This document shows positions 11,843 to 24,335 of a stretch of DNA of 64,000 bases, piece by piece. Location: assembly GCA_032718475.1 (NCBI GenBank), contig JAUCBJ010008532.1, forward strand, positions 1-64,000, read 5' to 3'. The translations under genes were made by a program, and so were the position numbers. Within the stretch, counting starts at the first letter, position 1; every line of letters starts with the position of its first letter. This DNA comes from Nemertoderma westbladi. Its lineage: Eukaryota > Xenacoelomorpha > Nemertodermatida > Nemertodermatidae. The notes under the pieces are model-generated. The model was not told the origin of the DNA and did no database searches. It saw only the letters and a list, made by a program, of their open reading frames with translations.

Positions 11843-12410
11843 CAATCATATTGCACCCTTCACCCAGGAGTTATAGCCTTCCTCGTAAAGTGGCTCGCCC
11901 CAAAGAGAAAAGGACTCTTGCTAGCTTTAAAAAACTGCGTAAACGCCGTCCGCGCAAGAAAGACTAACTGTTTAGAGTATTTTTATATTTTAGAAACTGT
12001 GATTTTGTATATTTTATAGACTTAAATCCCATTTTCTGGGAGCGGTGTAAAAGCTTTTGTGGGATAACTGATACGTTTGCCTTTGCTGACCAGTTCCCCC
12101 CCAGTCGCTAGAATACTCTCAAAGGGATTTATAACTAAAATAGTGCAAGCTACCAGCTTACTGGCTGATGTGCTGTACGGAGATATCTGGGCTCAGTTTA
12201 ATCGGCCAACTAGCTTAGAGAGGTTGCCTTAGCCTTGCTGTTCGTGTCAGCCAATAGAATTTGCGTAGGCGTTGATTTCGACCTATCCCAGCGCTACTGA
12301 ACTGAATTTCCTATCTCACTGCTCATCCTCTGTGTTGAACGGGGCTTCGTGGAATAAGAGTTTTTGGTATACTCGTATAGTAGTAGTAGTCATATGATTT
12401 TATATGATTC
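11843..12410 (+). pseudogene. 5'-truncated BEL/Pao 3' internal fragment
   Basis: Matches 33266-33836 of the BEL element: the last 30-odd codons of its accessory reading frame (basic tail containing KKLRKRRPR, stop near 11964) and the sequence leading to the LTR. Everything upstream of position 11843 is unrelated, so the copy is truncated or recombined. It is directly followed by the LTR at 12411. Confidence 0.85.
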
Positions 12411-13262
12411 TGTTGTTGTGTTCCCATTTTCGCCATAACATCGGCTTTTTGGGAAGAACTCTAGTAAAACTGCTTAAATTATCGAAAGTATAAACTGTTA
12501 CCGAATCGAATCTCATCAAATCTAACTATCGATCAATCTAATCAATCAACTTAACTATTGATCATATTGTTTGTACTGTTATTTACTGTCAGTTATTAAT
12601 TGTACCTATTTGTTGATGGAAATATTGCTCTTTGGATAATACGGATAAATCACCCAAATTCTCAATTTTCTTGATACACTACAGGTTAGAGAGACCGGCT
12701 ATACATAACAATTGCGATTTATATCAATGTGGTGTGTATTGAATCTAATGTTATTTAACAGACACTACATGAGTCAATTACTGCTCTCTTTATGTGTGAT
12801 CAAATATACTGACGGTCGGCAGAATAGTGTGTATGATTGTGATTGGTAACAAAGTATTTCCTAAAGAATACGCTTTATACTTCAATCATAAGCAGTATCG
12901 TTGCGTTTTAGTATAAGTCTTAGTTCTGTTTAAATAGATAAAGCGCCACGTCCTAAAGGAACTGTTAATATTTCCCGAAAGCCAATAATATCTGTCAGAG
13001 ATTAATTATTAACGATCTATCGAATAATACAGTAGGTATACACTGCAACCTTACACTGCAATAATAAAATTTAAGCATCCGAATTCAGTCTCCCGGGTGT
13101 AGATGTAGATCCATCGGGTGAATGATCGCGCATGGGCTGACTTCGGCTAGTGTTTTGCGTATTAGCATAAAATATTGTCGTATGCTAAAGTGGTTTTAAT
13201 TAACTAAAAGACATATAAATTTTGGCAGGTTAAACTGCTAAAGGTCTTCAAAAGCGCGAACA
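12411..13262 (+). repeat. BEL/Pao LTR copy 2
   Basis: 852-bp LTR beginning TGTTGTTGTGTTCCC and ending GCGCGAACA. It differs from the other copies by scattered substitutions and a 6-bp duplication (GTAGAT near 13100). It separates copy 1 of the host duplication from the unique block preceding copy 2. Confidence 0.9.
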
Positions 13263-15320
13263 CCCCCTGTCTCACCTCCAGAGAAATAGAGGCCCAATTA
13301 GGAGTAAAGCAAACACCAGATCACGAATCACCAGACAATTCATTATACACCATAGGGCCTACACAAGTAACCAAATCACAGTAAAGCTGATAATTATCAG
13401 CTTTAGAAAGGATTGGAAAGGAAATTATACGTTAATTATAATTAACGTATAATTTCCTTTCCAATTCGTATTAAATCTGATAAAACCGTACATATCAAAC
13501 GAAAACCATGGCTTGAAAATCAGTTCATATAAACAATGGTCCAAGCCAAATATATGGGAAACTCAAAAGTACATTTAGAATAGAGATTGACTCGCGATTC
13601 AACCACCACCGGCTACCCGCATTGCACTAACGTTTAGGCCTATTAGTCAGACAAGCGAAGCAAACCAATCAATCTAAGAGGGCGGATTAACCACATCATT
13701 TGCTGATTGATTGAGGCATTGTGTCCCTTCCTGTGTATAGCTTAGAACGTCTCCTGTCCACACAAGAAAGCAATTCCGTCAGTCAAACTAACGTCCAGAA
13801 AGATTGACTTTCATTCATACAAATAACCTGCACCACGCCCAATAACATCTCGTCCTTGAAGGTCACTTGAACTATGAAGAATACAATAATATGCTGCTAA
13901 CAACATTCGCAAAGAAAATAATAAGCTTTAACTCTTCCTTCCCCGGTCCTATATTATCAATATTTCTGGCAAAGGCAGGAGAGCCAAGAGACCACAATTG
14001 CACTACATATCGTCACAGTGACGACAGGATGACAATAAAATCGAATTTTTACGACACAGATAAAAATAATCAACACGTAGGATCTTCAGTTATCTGCCTT
14101 ACCGCCTGCCTGAAGGCAATTCTTCCTCGCAACACGCCCTTAACGCTATTTAGCAAACATCCGGGCCCTTCTTATCTCCTTACACAGTCTCGTTATGCTT
14201 CTATTTGAACTTCCAACGTTATATTAAATCGGAAACTAACTATATCCTGTTTGCATTAATGCGGCCAGCAGCGGTTGAAGGATTTATGTTGAGCAACCGT
14301 ACTGGTGGTAGCTTGGCACTAATATCCACGGCAACCACTCAGATACAGCACCAAACCCGACTGATAAAACAAGACAAACAATTCATTAACTACGGTTCTA
14401 AAAGATAAGACGACGTCCTCAATGCTGATGGGTTATTTGTCGCGATGTTAATTGAAAGGAATGCTTCTAATTCTACAGTCAATAATCTTAAAAGGCCGAT
14501 AAGAAACTTCTCAAATCGGAAAAGTAACTTTGAAATGGAAGTCGGATTAATGAACATATTTACTTAGTTTCGTCCTACTACAAAGCCCCTACCGCCTCAC
14601 AAACCTGAAAGCTGTCTTGGATATGATATTTTGCAAATTTTGTTTCTGACAATCCATAATTCCTCACAGGACAGGCGCACCTCCGCCTGGGCGGATCAAA
14701 ATTGTAAGGCAGTCCACGCCTGCGTTGAGATTTTCTCGATGAACTCCTTAAAGGTGTTTGTTCACTTTGCCAGAACTGGCTGATGATCATTGCCTAGTTT
14801 CTCGATCTATCTGACTGGATTATCTAATAAAGCAGAATGTATTGCTCAGAACCGAAGCTCAAGACTGCTTTCACATTCACATTTGTTTGTGGTTCATGAG
14901 AACAATGGATAGGCCACTTGTCCTATCCACATCAAGGGATAGGCCATTTGTACTGGAATGAACTGAACGGAATCATATTCAACAGGATTACAGTGGTAGG
15001 CTGCATCTCAAACTGCGTAGGTCTGTTCTCCTCCCGGTACGTACCAAAAGGAATACCGTCATTGACCATTCGGGCTATACCGACCTATACCATTCATTTG
15101 GTAGGAATCTTCAATCATGATCATGAACATATCTACAATAAATATTGGCATCTCGCCGGAAGTATATGTTCGTACGGACAGACTAAAGACGATAAACATT
15201 TATTGACTTTAACCCCTAATCCAACGACTTGCCAAGTGTGGCATGCGTAATGCACGTGCATGGCTTTCAACAAAGATTCGGGAGATATGCAGTAGTTAGC
15301 AATATATTACGTTGCGTCTA
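13263..15320. other. 2-kb unique block between LTR copy 2 and duplication copy 2
   Basis: Occupies the position held by only 136 bp in copy 1. It starts CCCCCTGTCTC, the reverse complement of the start of the G5 short elements. It contains a perfect 22-bp palindrome (13383-13404) and a perfect 54-bp palindrome (13412-13465). Several ORFs of 60-110 codons on both strands resemble nothing I recognise, and base composition is less AT-rich than its surroundings. Confidence 0.6.
13412..13465. repeat. Perfect 54-bp palindrome
   Basis: The 27-base arm starting ATTGGAAAGGAAATTATACG is followed without spacer by its exact reverse complement. A smaller perfect palindrome (AAAGCTGATAA and its complement) precedes it at 13383-13404. 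Confidence 0.95.
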
Positions 15321-15871
15321 GTTCCGGATACCAAAATAGATAACGCAATAATTTATGCGTCGTCCACGGATATATATATATGCGCGTGAGTTGACCCTTG
15401 CTTGGCGTGCTGATGGGATCAAAGAGTGGAGGTGATGATGACACCTTCGCAGATAAACTCTGTTGCATAAACTTAGGAATATATAATCACTGATTAAGTT
15501 TCTAAATTGATTTAAGGCTGTTTTGATAAAAGGGAATTAGGCAGCATCATTCCGTTTAATTTGAGATTTTGAATCATATTATTTGTAATTTCCAAATGCT
15601 TGATTCAGTGCTTACACGCTAATACATTCTACTGAGACCAGACTACTACTATATTGCTGACAGTTAAAGCCACAGCAAAATTTTTGTTTATAAATAAATA
15701 GCCCCCAGAAATTTTGGCATCTTTGACATCTCAAAGAAATTCAGACGTTGTTACAACCTTGCAATGCATGGCTTCCTAATGAAATATAAAAATTATAGCG
15801 GCTAATGTGTGAGGTACAAAAATACACACTTTAAAACGTTTATAAAAAATTTAAAGGTAAAATCAAAAGTC

Positions 15872-16131
15872 GAGACAGGGGGGGGGGGGGGAAGCTCGAC
15901 GCAAAACCCGCCTTGGCGAATTAATATCCCACCTCAATGTTAAATTCTCAATTTAGGGAAAGGAGCAGGTTACAGTGGCACGTTATTTTAACCAAAACAA
16001 TAAACTAAACACAATAGAACAGGTTATAGTTATTTACAGTTATATCTTTGAGAGTAATCAACTGTTAGTTGCGTCCAATTTCCCATGTCGAGGGTTGAAT
16101 TTTTATTGCGTCCAGTTTCCCCCCATATCTG
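15872..16131. mobile_element. Short hAT-like element, family G5 (copy 2)
   Basis: Duplicate of the element at 1452. The right flank CTACAGTC is kept, but about 30 bp just left of the element, including the left CTACAG, is missing, so only GTC of the left target duplication remains. Confidence 0.75.
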
Positions 16132-16479
16132 CTACAGTCAGTTGAATTAATTTTCCTTAAAATTTCAAACGATACTATTGTGTAATTAATGGTTTACCGG
16201 TACCAAATTTGATGAGTGAGGAATAGTCTATAGGTAGTTGACGAAAATGCAAGATGGACAACAAGCCACTAGGCAGCATCGCGGGGCAAAACTTTAGAGT
16301 TTCACTGCTATTAAACTATACCATATTGTCAGGCTTACAGTTACACCTAATATATATAATAACATTAACTATTATTATAATTTTGGAACTGCTTGCACGA
16401 CTATTGTGTATTGTCTTAAACAGGCGTTTGGCGTTCCGTACATTATTAAACACTAACCAGTAGTTAGTAAGAAATTTGA

Positions 16480-18052
16480 ATGGCATTTTCGTATAGATTT
16501 CTGATAATCGTTCTGCTATATGTAGCGGAGATTGAGCAGTCTGTTGGATTCCCTCCAGAAGGGCCCCCACAACTTCCTCTACCTCCTCACTGGCACAATG
16601 CTCCTTCTTCTTTGAATGACTACCCAGTAGTTAATGACAGCTATGTGGTTGACCCATGGAATTACCAACAACGACTTGGGTTGTACAAAATACTTCTAGA
16701 AGTAACTAAACCGCTTCTCAAAGAATTTGGTTATAACAACACAGGAAACATTCTATGGGGCTTACCTTTACAGTTTGGCTGGCAGTATCGCACAGGTAGA
16801 TTGGAAGAACCTTCTAGAATACGATTTGATGATGGACAGAGAGATATTAGTAGTAACAGTTGGTGGGGTTGTATGAATTACTACTTGTCTGTCATTCCGT
16901 TCTTTGGGGCGGTGAGAGCTAACTATTTCGGGAACGTAACGGTAGTCATGGAACCACCAACCCTTCACAGTGCCTTGTTTTGTATGACGGTTGAAAGCTG
17001 CAGTAACCAGAGAACTTGGGCTGCCTTATCTAGATGGACGGATTTCTTTCTCAAGATTCGAAGCAATCCTCTAACTAATAAAGGTTAACGTAATTTATAC
17101 ATAACTTAATTTATATTATAACTACTGTATAATAATATAATAATTTCAATTACCACTAACTACGGAACTGCAATATTTAATGATAATATCAAAACTTAAA
17201 GATTGCAGCAGAGGTTGATTAATCTGTCTTCTAAGCGTATCCAATCTTAATTTTGTTTTCTTCAAGTTTCCATGGACATGGAGAAGTTGGACACTTATTT
17301 GGGTTACATGTGGGCTGGACATGTGGCTTCCAGCCGAGCGGCCGAGCCGTTGTTTCCCAAACTTCTCAAACTAATTCCGGAACAGGAAGCCAACTTTGGC
17401 GTTGGTTGGGATAACATAGTTTACTTTATCGCGGCGGCGCGAATTTGGACCTCAGAAAATGTAACTAATAATGCGCAGGTAATTCTCAATAGATACACCC
17501 GACTATGACTATCCTGGGCAAGCATATGGGAGGGGGGGGGGGGGGGGGGGGCATGAAATTGAAAAAAATGGTGACACAAAACAAGAACCGCGACCTATTA
17601 TTATTTCAATTCAGTAATTGCGTTTTACGAAATTACCTTTATATCAATAATTAATATGGAGATTTTCATATTTTAGGAACTTTATTTACCCCCGCGAATG
17701 CTGCGAAATGGAGATAAACTACCGAACATCCCAGATTTTACGAAAACAGAAAACATAGCCACAGCTGCGATAGAACTTGTTGATAAAATGAATAAGTTTT
17801 CAGGTAATACTCTATTTGTATCAAAATTATAAAACAAAATATTAGAAATTACAAATGTCATATTTAAATAATATTGGTAATATCGTCCAATTTTCATTTC
17901 CAAGACAACTAGAACCTTAATGAATATGTTTATCAAGTATTCGTAAACTGATTCATACTGCTTCCTTAGTCGAGGACGGCGACAGTTCCAGAATTTCGTT
18001 TTATATTCGTTTGTTTTCAATTATTACTAATTAACTTACAGGGTATTTATGA
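16480..18052 (+). CDS. LEG1: LEG1 homolog, copy 2 (4 exons, complete)
   Basis: Exons 16480-17083, 17267-17478, 17677-17803 and 18042-18052 give a 317-aa product with the same splice phases as copy 1. It differs from copy 1 at four residues, all in exon 1: V34L, D46N, M56V and P120Q. By eye there are eight nucleotide differences in exon 1 (five non-synonymous changes, three silent) and none in exons 2-4, while the following introns and 3' flank differ by only a few bases per kilobase. The poly-G run in intron 2 is longer here. Signal peptide, LEG1 core motif and N-glycosylation sequons are retained, so both copies look functional. Confidence 0.92.
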
Positions 18053-18067
18053 TTATTATTATTTTTG

Positions 18068-18153
18068 GAGGTCGCCAGAGAAACACGGTAGGATCGAACT
18101 GCCGACCTCCACTTTGCATGTCTGACGCTCTGCCTATGTGGCCCTGGAATTAC
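18068..18153 (-). repeat. tRNA-derived SINE-like fragment (copy 2)
   Basis: Duplicate of the fragment at 3640, with the same B-box GCAGTTCGATCC on the minus strand and one substitution near its end. Confidence 0.4.
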
Positions 18154-19547
18154 TGTACAACCGGATATGTTCAATGTCAGCTACTGTATTTACGTTCTTA
18201 TCTCATTCCAACAGTATAATTATTAATCACATGCCGCCACTTTTCTTAACTTTAGCTATATCTGTACTGTCAATCATAGTATGATTGATACATCGCCCAA
18301 GTTCTTTAAGAGTCCTGGCGGTAACAGTAACGTACTGTAGTTTAAATTGTATTAATAGATTCTATTTTGCACCGGTAGATGGCGGTTTACTTTCGATTTG
18401 GAAAGATTTGATGTGCTCATGGCAGAGCAGAGAGGTTGGATTCAAATTGATGAATGATCTCTTTGGGAACAACAAAGAAGTTCTAAAGGATCTCGTATTG
18501 TTGGCTGGAACAATAATCAAAACATGTCTCATATGATCTGAAGATATTAGTGAAATGGCGGTGGGTGTGGGGATGGGATTATATATCTCGATCAGCCAAA
18601 GTATTATCGAACGGGTTAATAATAATAATAATATTTATTTATAACGCGCAACACAACAGATCCAAATTGACATTGGCTTTAAAATTGTATAAGTCGCATC
18701 ACAAATAAAGATTCACCGATAAAAAATAATGAAGGTCTTGAGGATTAAACGAGTTTTGTTTGTATTCAGTATATTATACTGTACATTTAAAATGTACATA
18801 CAGTAATTAGACAGTATTATGATGATTTTCAATTAAAAAATTGGAAGAATGTCAAGACCATTGAGTAAAATTTCAAACAATTTGGTTAAAAAATGACGGA
18901 AACGTCGTGGTCAAAAACGAGAAATAAAAATTCCAAGTAGGCCTATAATGCATTTAAATTCCAATCTTCCCGCGCTAAATTTTCGGTCTCTATACTATAC
19001 ATGTATGTCTTTTAATATGTAATAATTATTAATAGTAATTTTGTATGTTAATAAGGATGCACATTCTGTAGCTGATCTAGATTTTCGTGGTCGGTGATTT
19101 CATGCTTGGCAAACACTAGTCTATCTTTCTGCTGTCTGTCGGTCGGTCTGATGTCTCTGCCTGTTGGTATGCCTGTCAACATGGTACTGCACTGTACTGT
19201 ATAATACGAGGTCGCTGATTTAATTTCCGATGTCAATTTTGATATTTGACAAATTCTAGTCTCTCTATCTTTCATGAAACACATTTTTTCGGAAACATAA
19301 TGTTAATTTGATTGAAATGAAAACATGCCATAGTTAAATCTTAAATCGCGATCCAAAACGAAACATGATGAAACGTAATAACGTAATAACTTCATATTCG
19401 GATTTGAATTCTGCATTACAATCAAACAAAAAGTTTCTTGCTGTTTTTGGCCTAAAAATGTGAACGACCTCATCCCTTACTCTTAATTATTTTTAATGGC
19501 AACCCCCGGTGACGCGCTTTCTCATTTTTTCCATCACGGGTTAACAT

Positions 19548-20010
19548 GATTTAAAAGTTGTCTTCCAAACCAGCTGTAGGCTATCCTCCCTTTTCCCGTA
19601 TACAAGGATCAGATTCCTGAACACATACGGTCGGGTGTTGTGTACCATTATAATTATGGAAGCTGCGATGCTTCTTACGTTGGACGCACTGTACGCCACC
19701 TGGCTAAACGTGTTGAGGAACACACTGGCTTTCTGTACAACTCCGGAAAATTCTCCCGCCGAAAAAATTCTTCTATCTTTGAACACTCCTCCACCGCCGA
19801 TCATCCCACGTTAAAAGAAAATTTCAGCATCTTATCAACATCCCGTAACCTGCGCGAACTTCTCATTAAAGATACTTTGTTCATTAGGAAACTTCGCCCC
19901 ACTTTAAATGACCAAACCACTTCAACTTTCCTTTCCCTACTGTACTTCCCTGATACTGTATATCCCCCCCCCCCCCGCCCCTACCCCACGTACTGCCTTA
20001 TTCGTGTACC
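19548..20010 (+). pseudogene. Penelope-like element, GIY-YIG endonuclease fragment (copy 2)
   Basis: Duplicate of 5108-5530. It has the same VVY/YVG GIY-YIG signature, arginine and KLRPTLN end. The poly-C tract is shorter here, so the frame reads further after it (to 20143), but that tail is not part of the domain. No reverse transcriptase. Confidence 0.8.
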
Positions 20011-20124
20011 GGTAGGTCCTGACCTTCTTACTGGACTGTCTTATACTATCCGCTCTGTTGTTCATGTGGTACTGTACACGCCTTCCATATTCAAGATTCC
20101 CCGTACTTACAGTAGTTGCAATTT

Positions 20125-21198
20125 AAGCCTCATGCGAATTTAGTTCCAATGGAAACGAATTTAGTTCCAATTTTGGCGAATTTAGTTCCAATTTAGGCGA
20201 ACTTAGTTCCAATAACTGGAGAAAAACAAAAACGAATTTAGTTCCAATTGATGCGAATTTAGTTCCAATGGATGCGAACTTAGTTCCAATGGATGCGAAT
20301 TTAGTTCCAATGGATGCGAACTTAGTTCCAATGGAAACGAATTTAGTTCCAAAGGGGCGAGCCACGTAGTTGGCGAATAATCTGTTTAATGACACTATTA
20401 AGAGGTTGGTTAAACAATAATTGTAAATAACTAACCCAAAACGGCCAACCTCCTAACGAAAACAATTTTATCCCAAACAACGCCCAAGCTCATAACCCAA
20501 ACTACGCCCAACCTCCTAACCCAAACAACGCCCATCCACCTAAACCGAAACAACTAGTAAATATTGTATTTGGTGTGGTAAATGGCACAATGTGCATGAC
20601 TTGAGTATATAATACTACAGACTCAGTCAGTCAGTCTCAGTACACTCGTGATTAATATATAATTCAAAATGTGTAATTATACATTTAATAATAATTCGTT
20701 TTTTATAAATGACGGAATGGTTTTACAATTATTTACAATTATTATTGAGCCTGACCCACCCCAAATACTGGCAATACGCAATAGGCTTCGCCTACTACGT
20801 GGCTATCCCCACGATTGAAACTTTGAAACTAAGTTCGTACCCATTGGAACTAAATTCGCTTCCATTGGAACTAAATTCGCACCCATTGGAAATAAATTCG
20901 CTTCCATTGGAACTAAATTCGCTTCCATTGGAACTAAATTCGCTTCCATTGGAACTAAATTCGCTTCCATTGGAACTAAATTCGCTTCCATTGGAACTAA
21001 ATTCGCTTCCATTGGAACTAAATTCGCTTCCATTGGAACTAAATTCGCTTCCATTGGTTCGTTTTGATATTCTGGGATTGGAACTAAGTTCGCCTCGATT
21101 GGAACTAAGTTCGCTTTGTAAAATTTATTTTGGAACTAAATTCGTTTCAATTGGAACTAAGTTCGCCTTTGAAAATGTGCGATTGGAACTAAGTTCGT
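20125..21198. mobile_element. Foldback element with inverted 21-bp tandem arrays (copy 2)
   Basis: Left arm about 20131-20352, right arm about 20815-21198. The right arm has about three more 21-bp units than in copy 1 and a different edge at the last unit before TTTTGATATTCTGGG. The central CCAACCTCCTAACCCAAAC repeat is kept. Confidence 0.8.
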
Positions 21199-22706
21199 GC
21201 TACCATAGGGCCTATTAAATTACTGTACAACCTTTTTTGCACACTAGCAACACCCGTTATTTGGTAAATTGTTTTTTTGTATTGTTATTGCAATCTTCAC
21301 CAGCCTTATTATTCTATTTTGTATTTAGTGCCGGTACTGTCTTTCACTAATTTTCAGGTATTTGTTTTTGCTTTTACAATGATTATTGTTAAATAAACCG
21401 AAACGTCAGCTGTTTTTTATAATCTTGATTTCTCAAATCATGAGGTTTAAGTTATTTGCGATTTTTATTGTTTCCTTTTATATAGTATGTTGTCTCATCC
21501 CAATAAACATCACATTATTTACCGTATATTATGAAGAAAAGAGTGCGATAAAAAGAATCTTAGTAAATACAGTAGGCCTACTACTGTATGTGTTTATAGA
21601 AAGAAACAGAAATGAGACTGAAAAACTACACATTTATATTTCATTACATATTCAATTTACCCAATACCCAAGCCAATTAAAATAATATTATAATTATATT
21701 AATTTTCATTTCGAATTTTATTATAAGATAATTTGTAACTTATTTATTTAAATGAGAAAGTTTAGCGGCGCGAAAATTATAAAAATAAATAATTATAATA
21801 GGAGTTTAATGTACAATGAACTGTACGCACATATATTATTATTCTAAAACTTTATATCATAAAGTCTTACACTGCTTGACAATCTAAAAACAAGGGCAAC
21901 TACTAATACTGTTAAAATATTATAATAAAATTTACGTATAATATCTTTATTAACGTACTTCATGGCGTAGGCCTACTACACAGTAGTTAAATTAAATGCA
22001 AAAGATTTCAGTTTGATTTGATTTTAATTGCCAAAGGTGGTCGGGGGGGGGGGGGGGGGGGGTAGTGTCACAGGGCGTCAAATCGAATTTTGGTTTATGT
22101 TGAGTAGCAACATCACAGTCTGTAATACAGCAATACAGCGCGGTGGTCACTGAATTAACATCATCACTAATCGAAACGAAAGGGGAAAGTATTTTTATAT
22201 GTTAAAAGATGAATACCTGATCGGCCTACTGACTTGATACCGGTACTACCGGTACAGGTATACAACTTTGGTGATGATCCTAAACTGTCTGACCTGAATG
22301 TAGTGCGAGTGCAAGATACAGTTTGTGCGAGTAGTGCCTGGAAAGCACCAATATCGAGACGTTTGGGAAATTCCTCAAACAGAAATGTTTTATGGTAAAT
22401 GTTTATTTTCGGAAAACGTCAGATCCGAAGTCAGGGAGTAGCAGTTTGTGAGGAAGGAAGCATAATGAAACTGTTTTGAGTTTATGTTAATGTACCGGTA
22501 GATCAGTAGGCTACTTTAGCATTCATTTAAAGTAGTAAAAGTAAGTAGTGATCAGAATATTTTATTGAAATGTAACTCTACCAGCCTACACAGATACCGT
22601 AATGAGTGACTACTGTATGAGCAGGAGCTGCCTACTGGAGATGAAAATGTTTCAAGGTTAGTTTTTCAAGAGTTATTTTTGTTTTAATAATTCGTACTAT
22701 ACTGTC
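21199..22706. other. No gene recognised; poly-G run near 22034
   Basis: Copy 2 of the AT-rich stretch at 6706-8212, nearly identical to it. Nothing coding is supported. Confidence 0.5.
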
Positions 22707-22909
22707 GAGACAGGGGAGAAACTGGTTTAAATTATCAATTTAGAAAAAGGAGCAGGTTACTGTGGTTATTCTAACCAAAACAATAAACGAAACTCAATAT
22801 AAGAGGTTACAATTTTATACTGTATTTGGGAGTAATCAGCTGTTATTTGCGTCGATTTTCCCCTGGAAAGAGATTAATTTTTATTGCTGCGAAAGTCCGC
22901 CCTTATCTG
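22707..22909. mobile_element. Short hAT-like element, family G5 (copy 2, degenerate)
   Basis: Duplicate of 8213-8415 with the same GAGACAGGGG start and TTATCTG end. Confidence 0.6.
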
Positions 22910-23451
22910 ACTTTGTCACAGTAAACCACTAAAGAAAGGTCAAAAAAGATATTGTTGCTACTGTAATCTTATTGCTATATTTAGTAAATTGTAAATAAAT
23001 ATTACACTATTGTACAAATAGTTATTATAGAATTACAGTACATAGATAAGATGACGATTCTGCATAAAGGCTGAGAGTCAATAGTTATACTGGAAGATGC
23101 AAACAACAACAAAATATTAATAAATCAGTCAATGTCAGTAAGTTCGTATGAAAGAAAGGCATCAACTCTCTCCATTATAATAAATTATAAAAAGGTTAAT
23201 TTCTAGTTTAAACAATGACAATGTTTGCAAAATAAACGTCGTAAAAAACAACCCGATATAACAATACAGTATACTGTATATCGCGTCCCAAAGTGGCGAG
23301 CTTAAATAGCCGCGAATATAGCTAAACCTCGGAAAAACAGTGCGAACTTTATTGCCACTGGAGCACACCGGGTAAAATATAAAAGATATTTTCGTATTTA
23401 CATTAAGTTTCGCCCAAATTCTATCGGCGTAATCGAATCAATAGAGTCCCG

Positions 23452-24302
23452 TTATATACATTTGTGTTCTTTCTGCGTCCGCGTGCAGGTCTGACATTCA
23501 ACCTCGCAACACCACTTGAAAACGCATTTGCACCGTTCTTGTACTGTGACTGTGTGTTCTGTATGGCCCCTACCGCAGCACAAATGATCGCAGGCGTCAT
23601 TCTGTGAAACTGCAGTTCCTGTGCCGTTGCAAGTTCTTCCAACAGTTCCCAGGTAAGTTTTCTATAGTGATAAAATAAAGTTAGGAGCGTGTAGTTAGGA
23701 ATAATAATAATAATTTTTTGCATAAATAATAGTCCTAGAAGTTGATTCTGAAAAACAATTGTTCTGTAAAAAAAAACTTTCCTTTCTTAAAAAAACTTTT
23801 CTGTATCATTTTTACAAATTTTTTGGTAAACTTTAATACACCTAAAAAGTAAAAAAAGTGTCCCAATTCAAAAAGTAAAAGACGAATGAAGCAAGAAACA
23901 GATGACATTACCTCACGATCTATCTGTCTGTAGGCAGTTACCGGTACTGCAAAAGCCATATGGTCTGGCTTAATGGGTACCTGGGCTTCTGGTAGTGAAG
24001 TAAAATGGAGGATTAGATCGTGATGAGTGTGCCAACGATTCGAGTAAGACTGCTCCAAGCAAGCTAGGTAAAGCCATCAATTGTTTTCATACGAATAAAT
24101 TTTATTTAATGTTAAATATTTTGGTTAAAATTACCTTTTTGTCACGATCGCAGAAATCGGAACTGCTATCGAAGTAAACGAGTCCTTGTCTGGAGGGAGG
24201 TGAATCGAAGTTGCTAATCGGCTGTAGTTGGACGTGCCGAGGACGAAGGGTACCGGTAGACGCAGCTGTGTTACCCATTCTCACATGGGAAGCTGACTGG
24301 AA
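23452..24302 (-). pseudogene. Wnt ligand, last two coding exons (copy 2, truncated by BEL element)
   Basis: Exons 24302-24135 and 23661-23452 match the last two Wnt exons of copy 1, with intact splice sites, reading frame, [11 protein letters not shown] and the terminal cysteine-rich region. The BEL LTR begins at 24336, 34 bp upstream of the acceptor. The exon with [10 protein letters not shown] is not found beyond the other end of the BEL element, where unrelated ORFs follow. As it stands this copy cannot make a Wnt protein; it is a truncated duplicate, unless the assembly is wrong here. Confidence 0.85.
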
Positions 24303-24335
24303 CTGCAAGTAGAAAATCAAAATTACAAAATCAAA

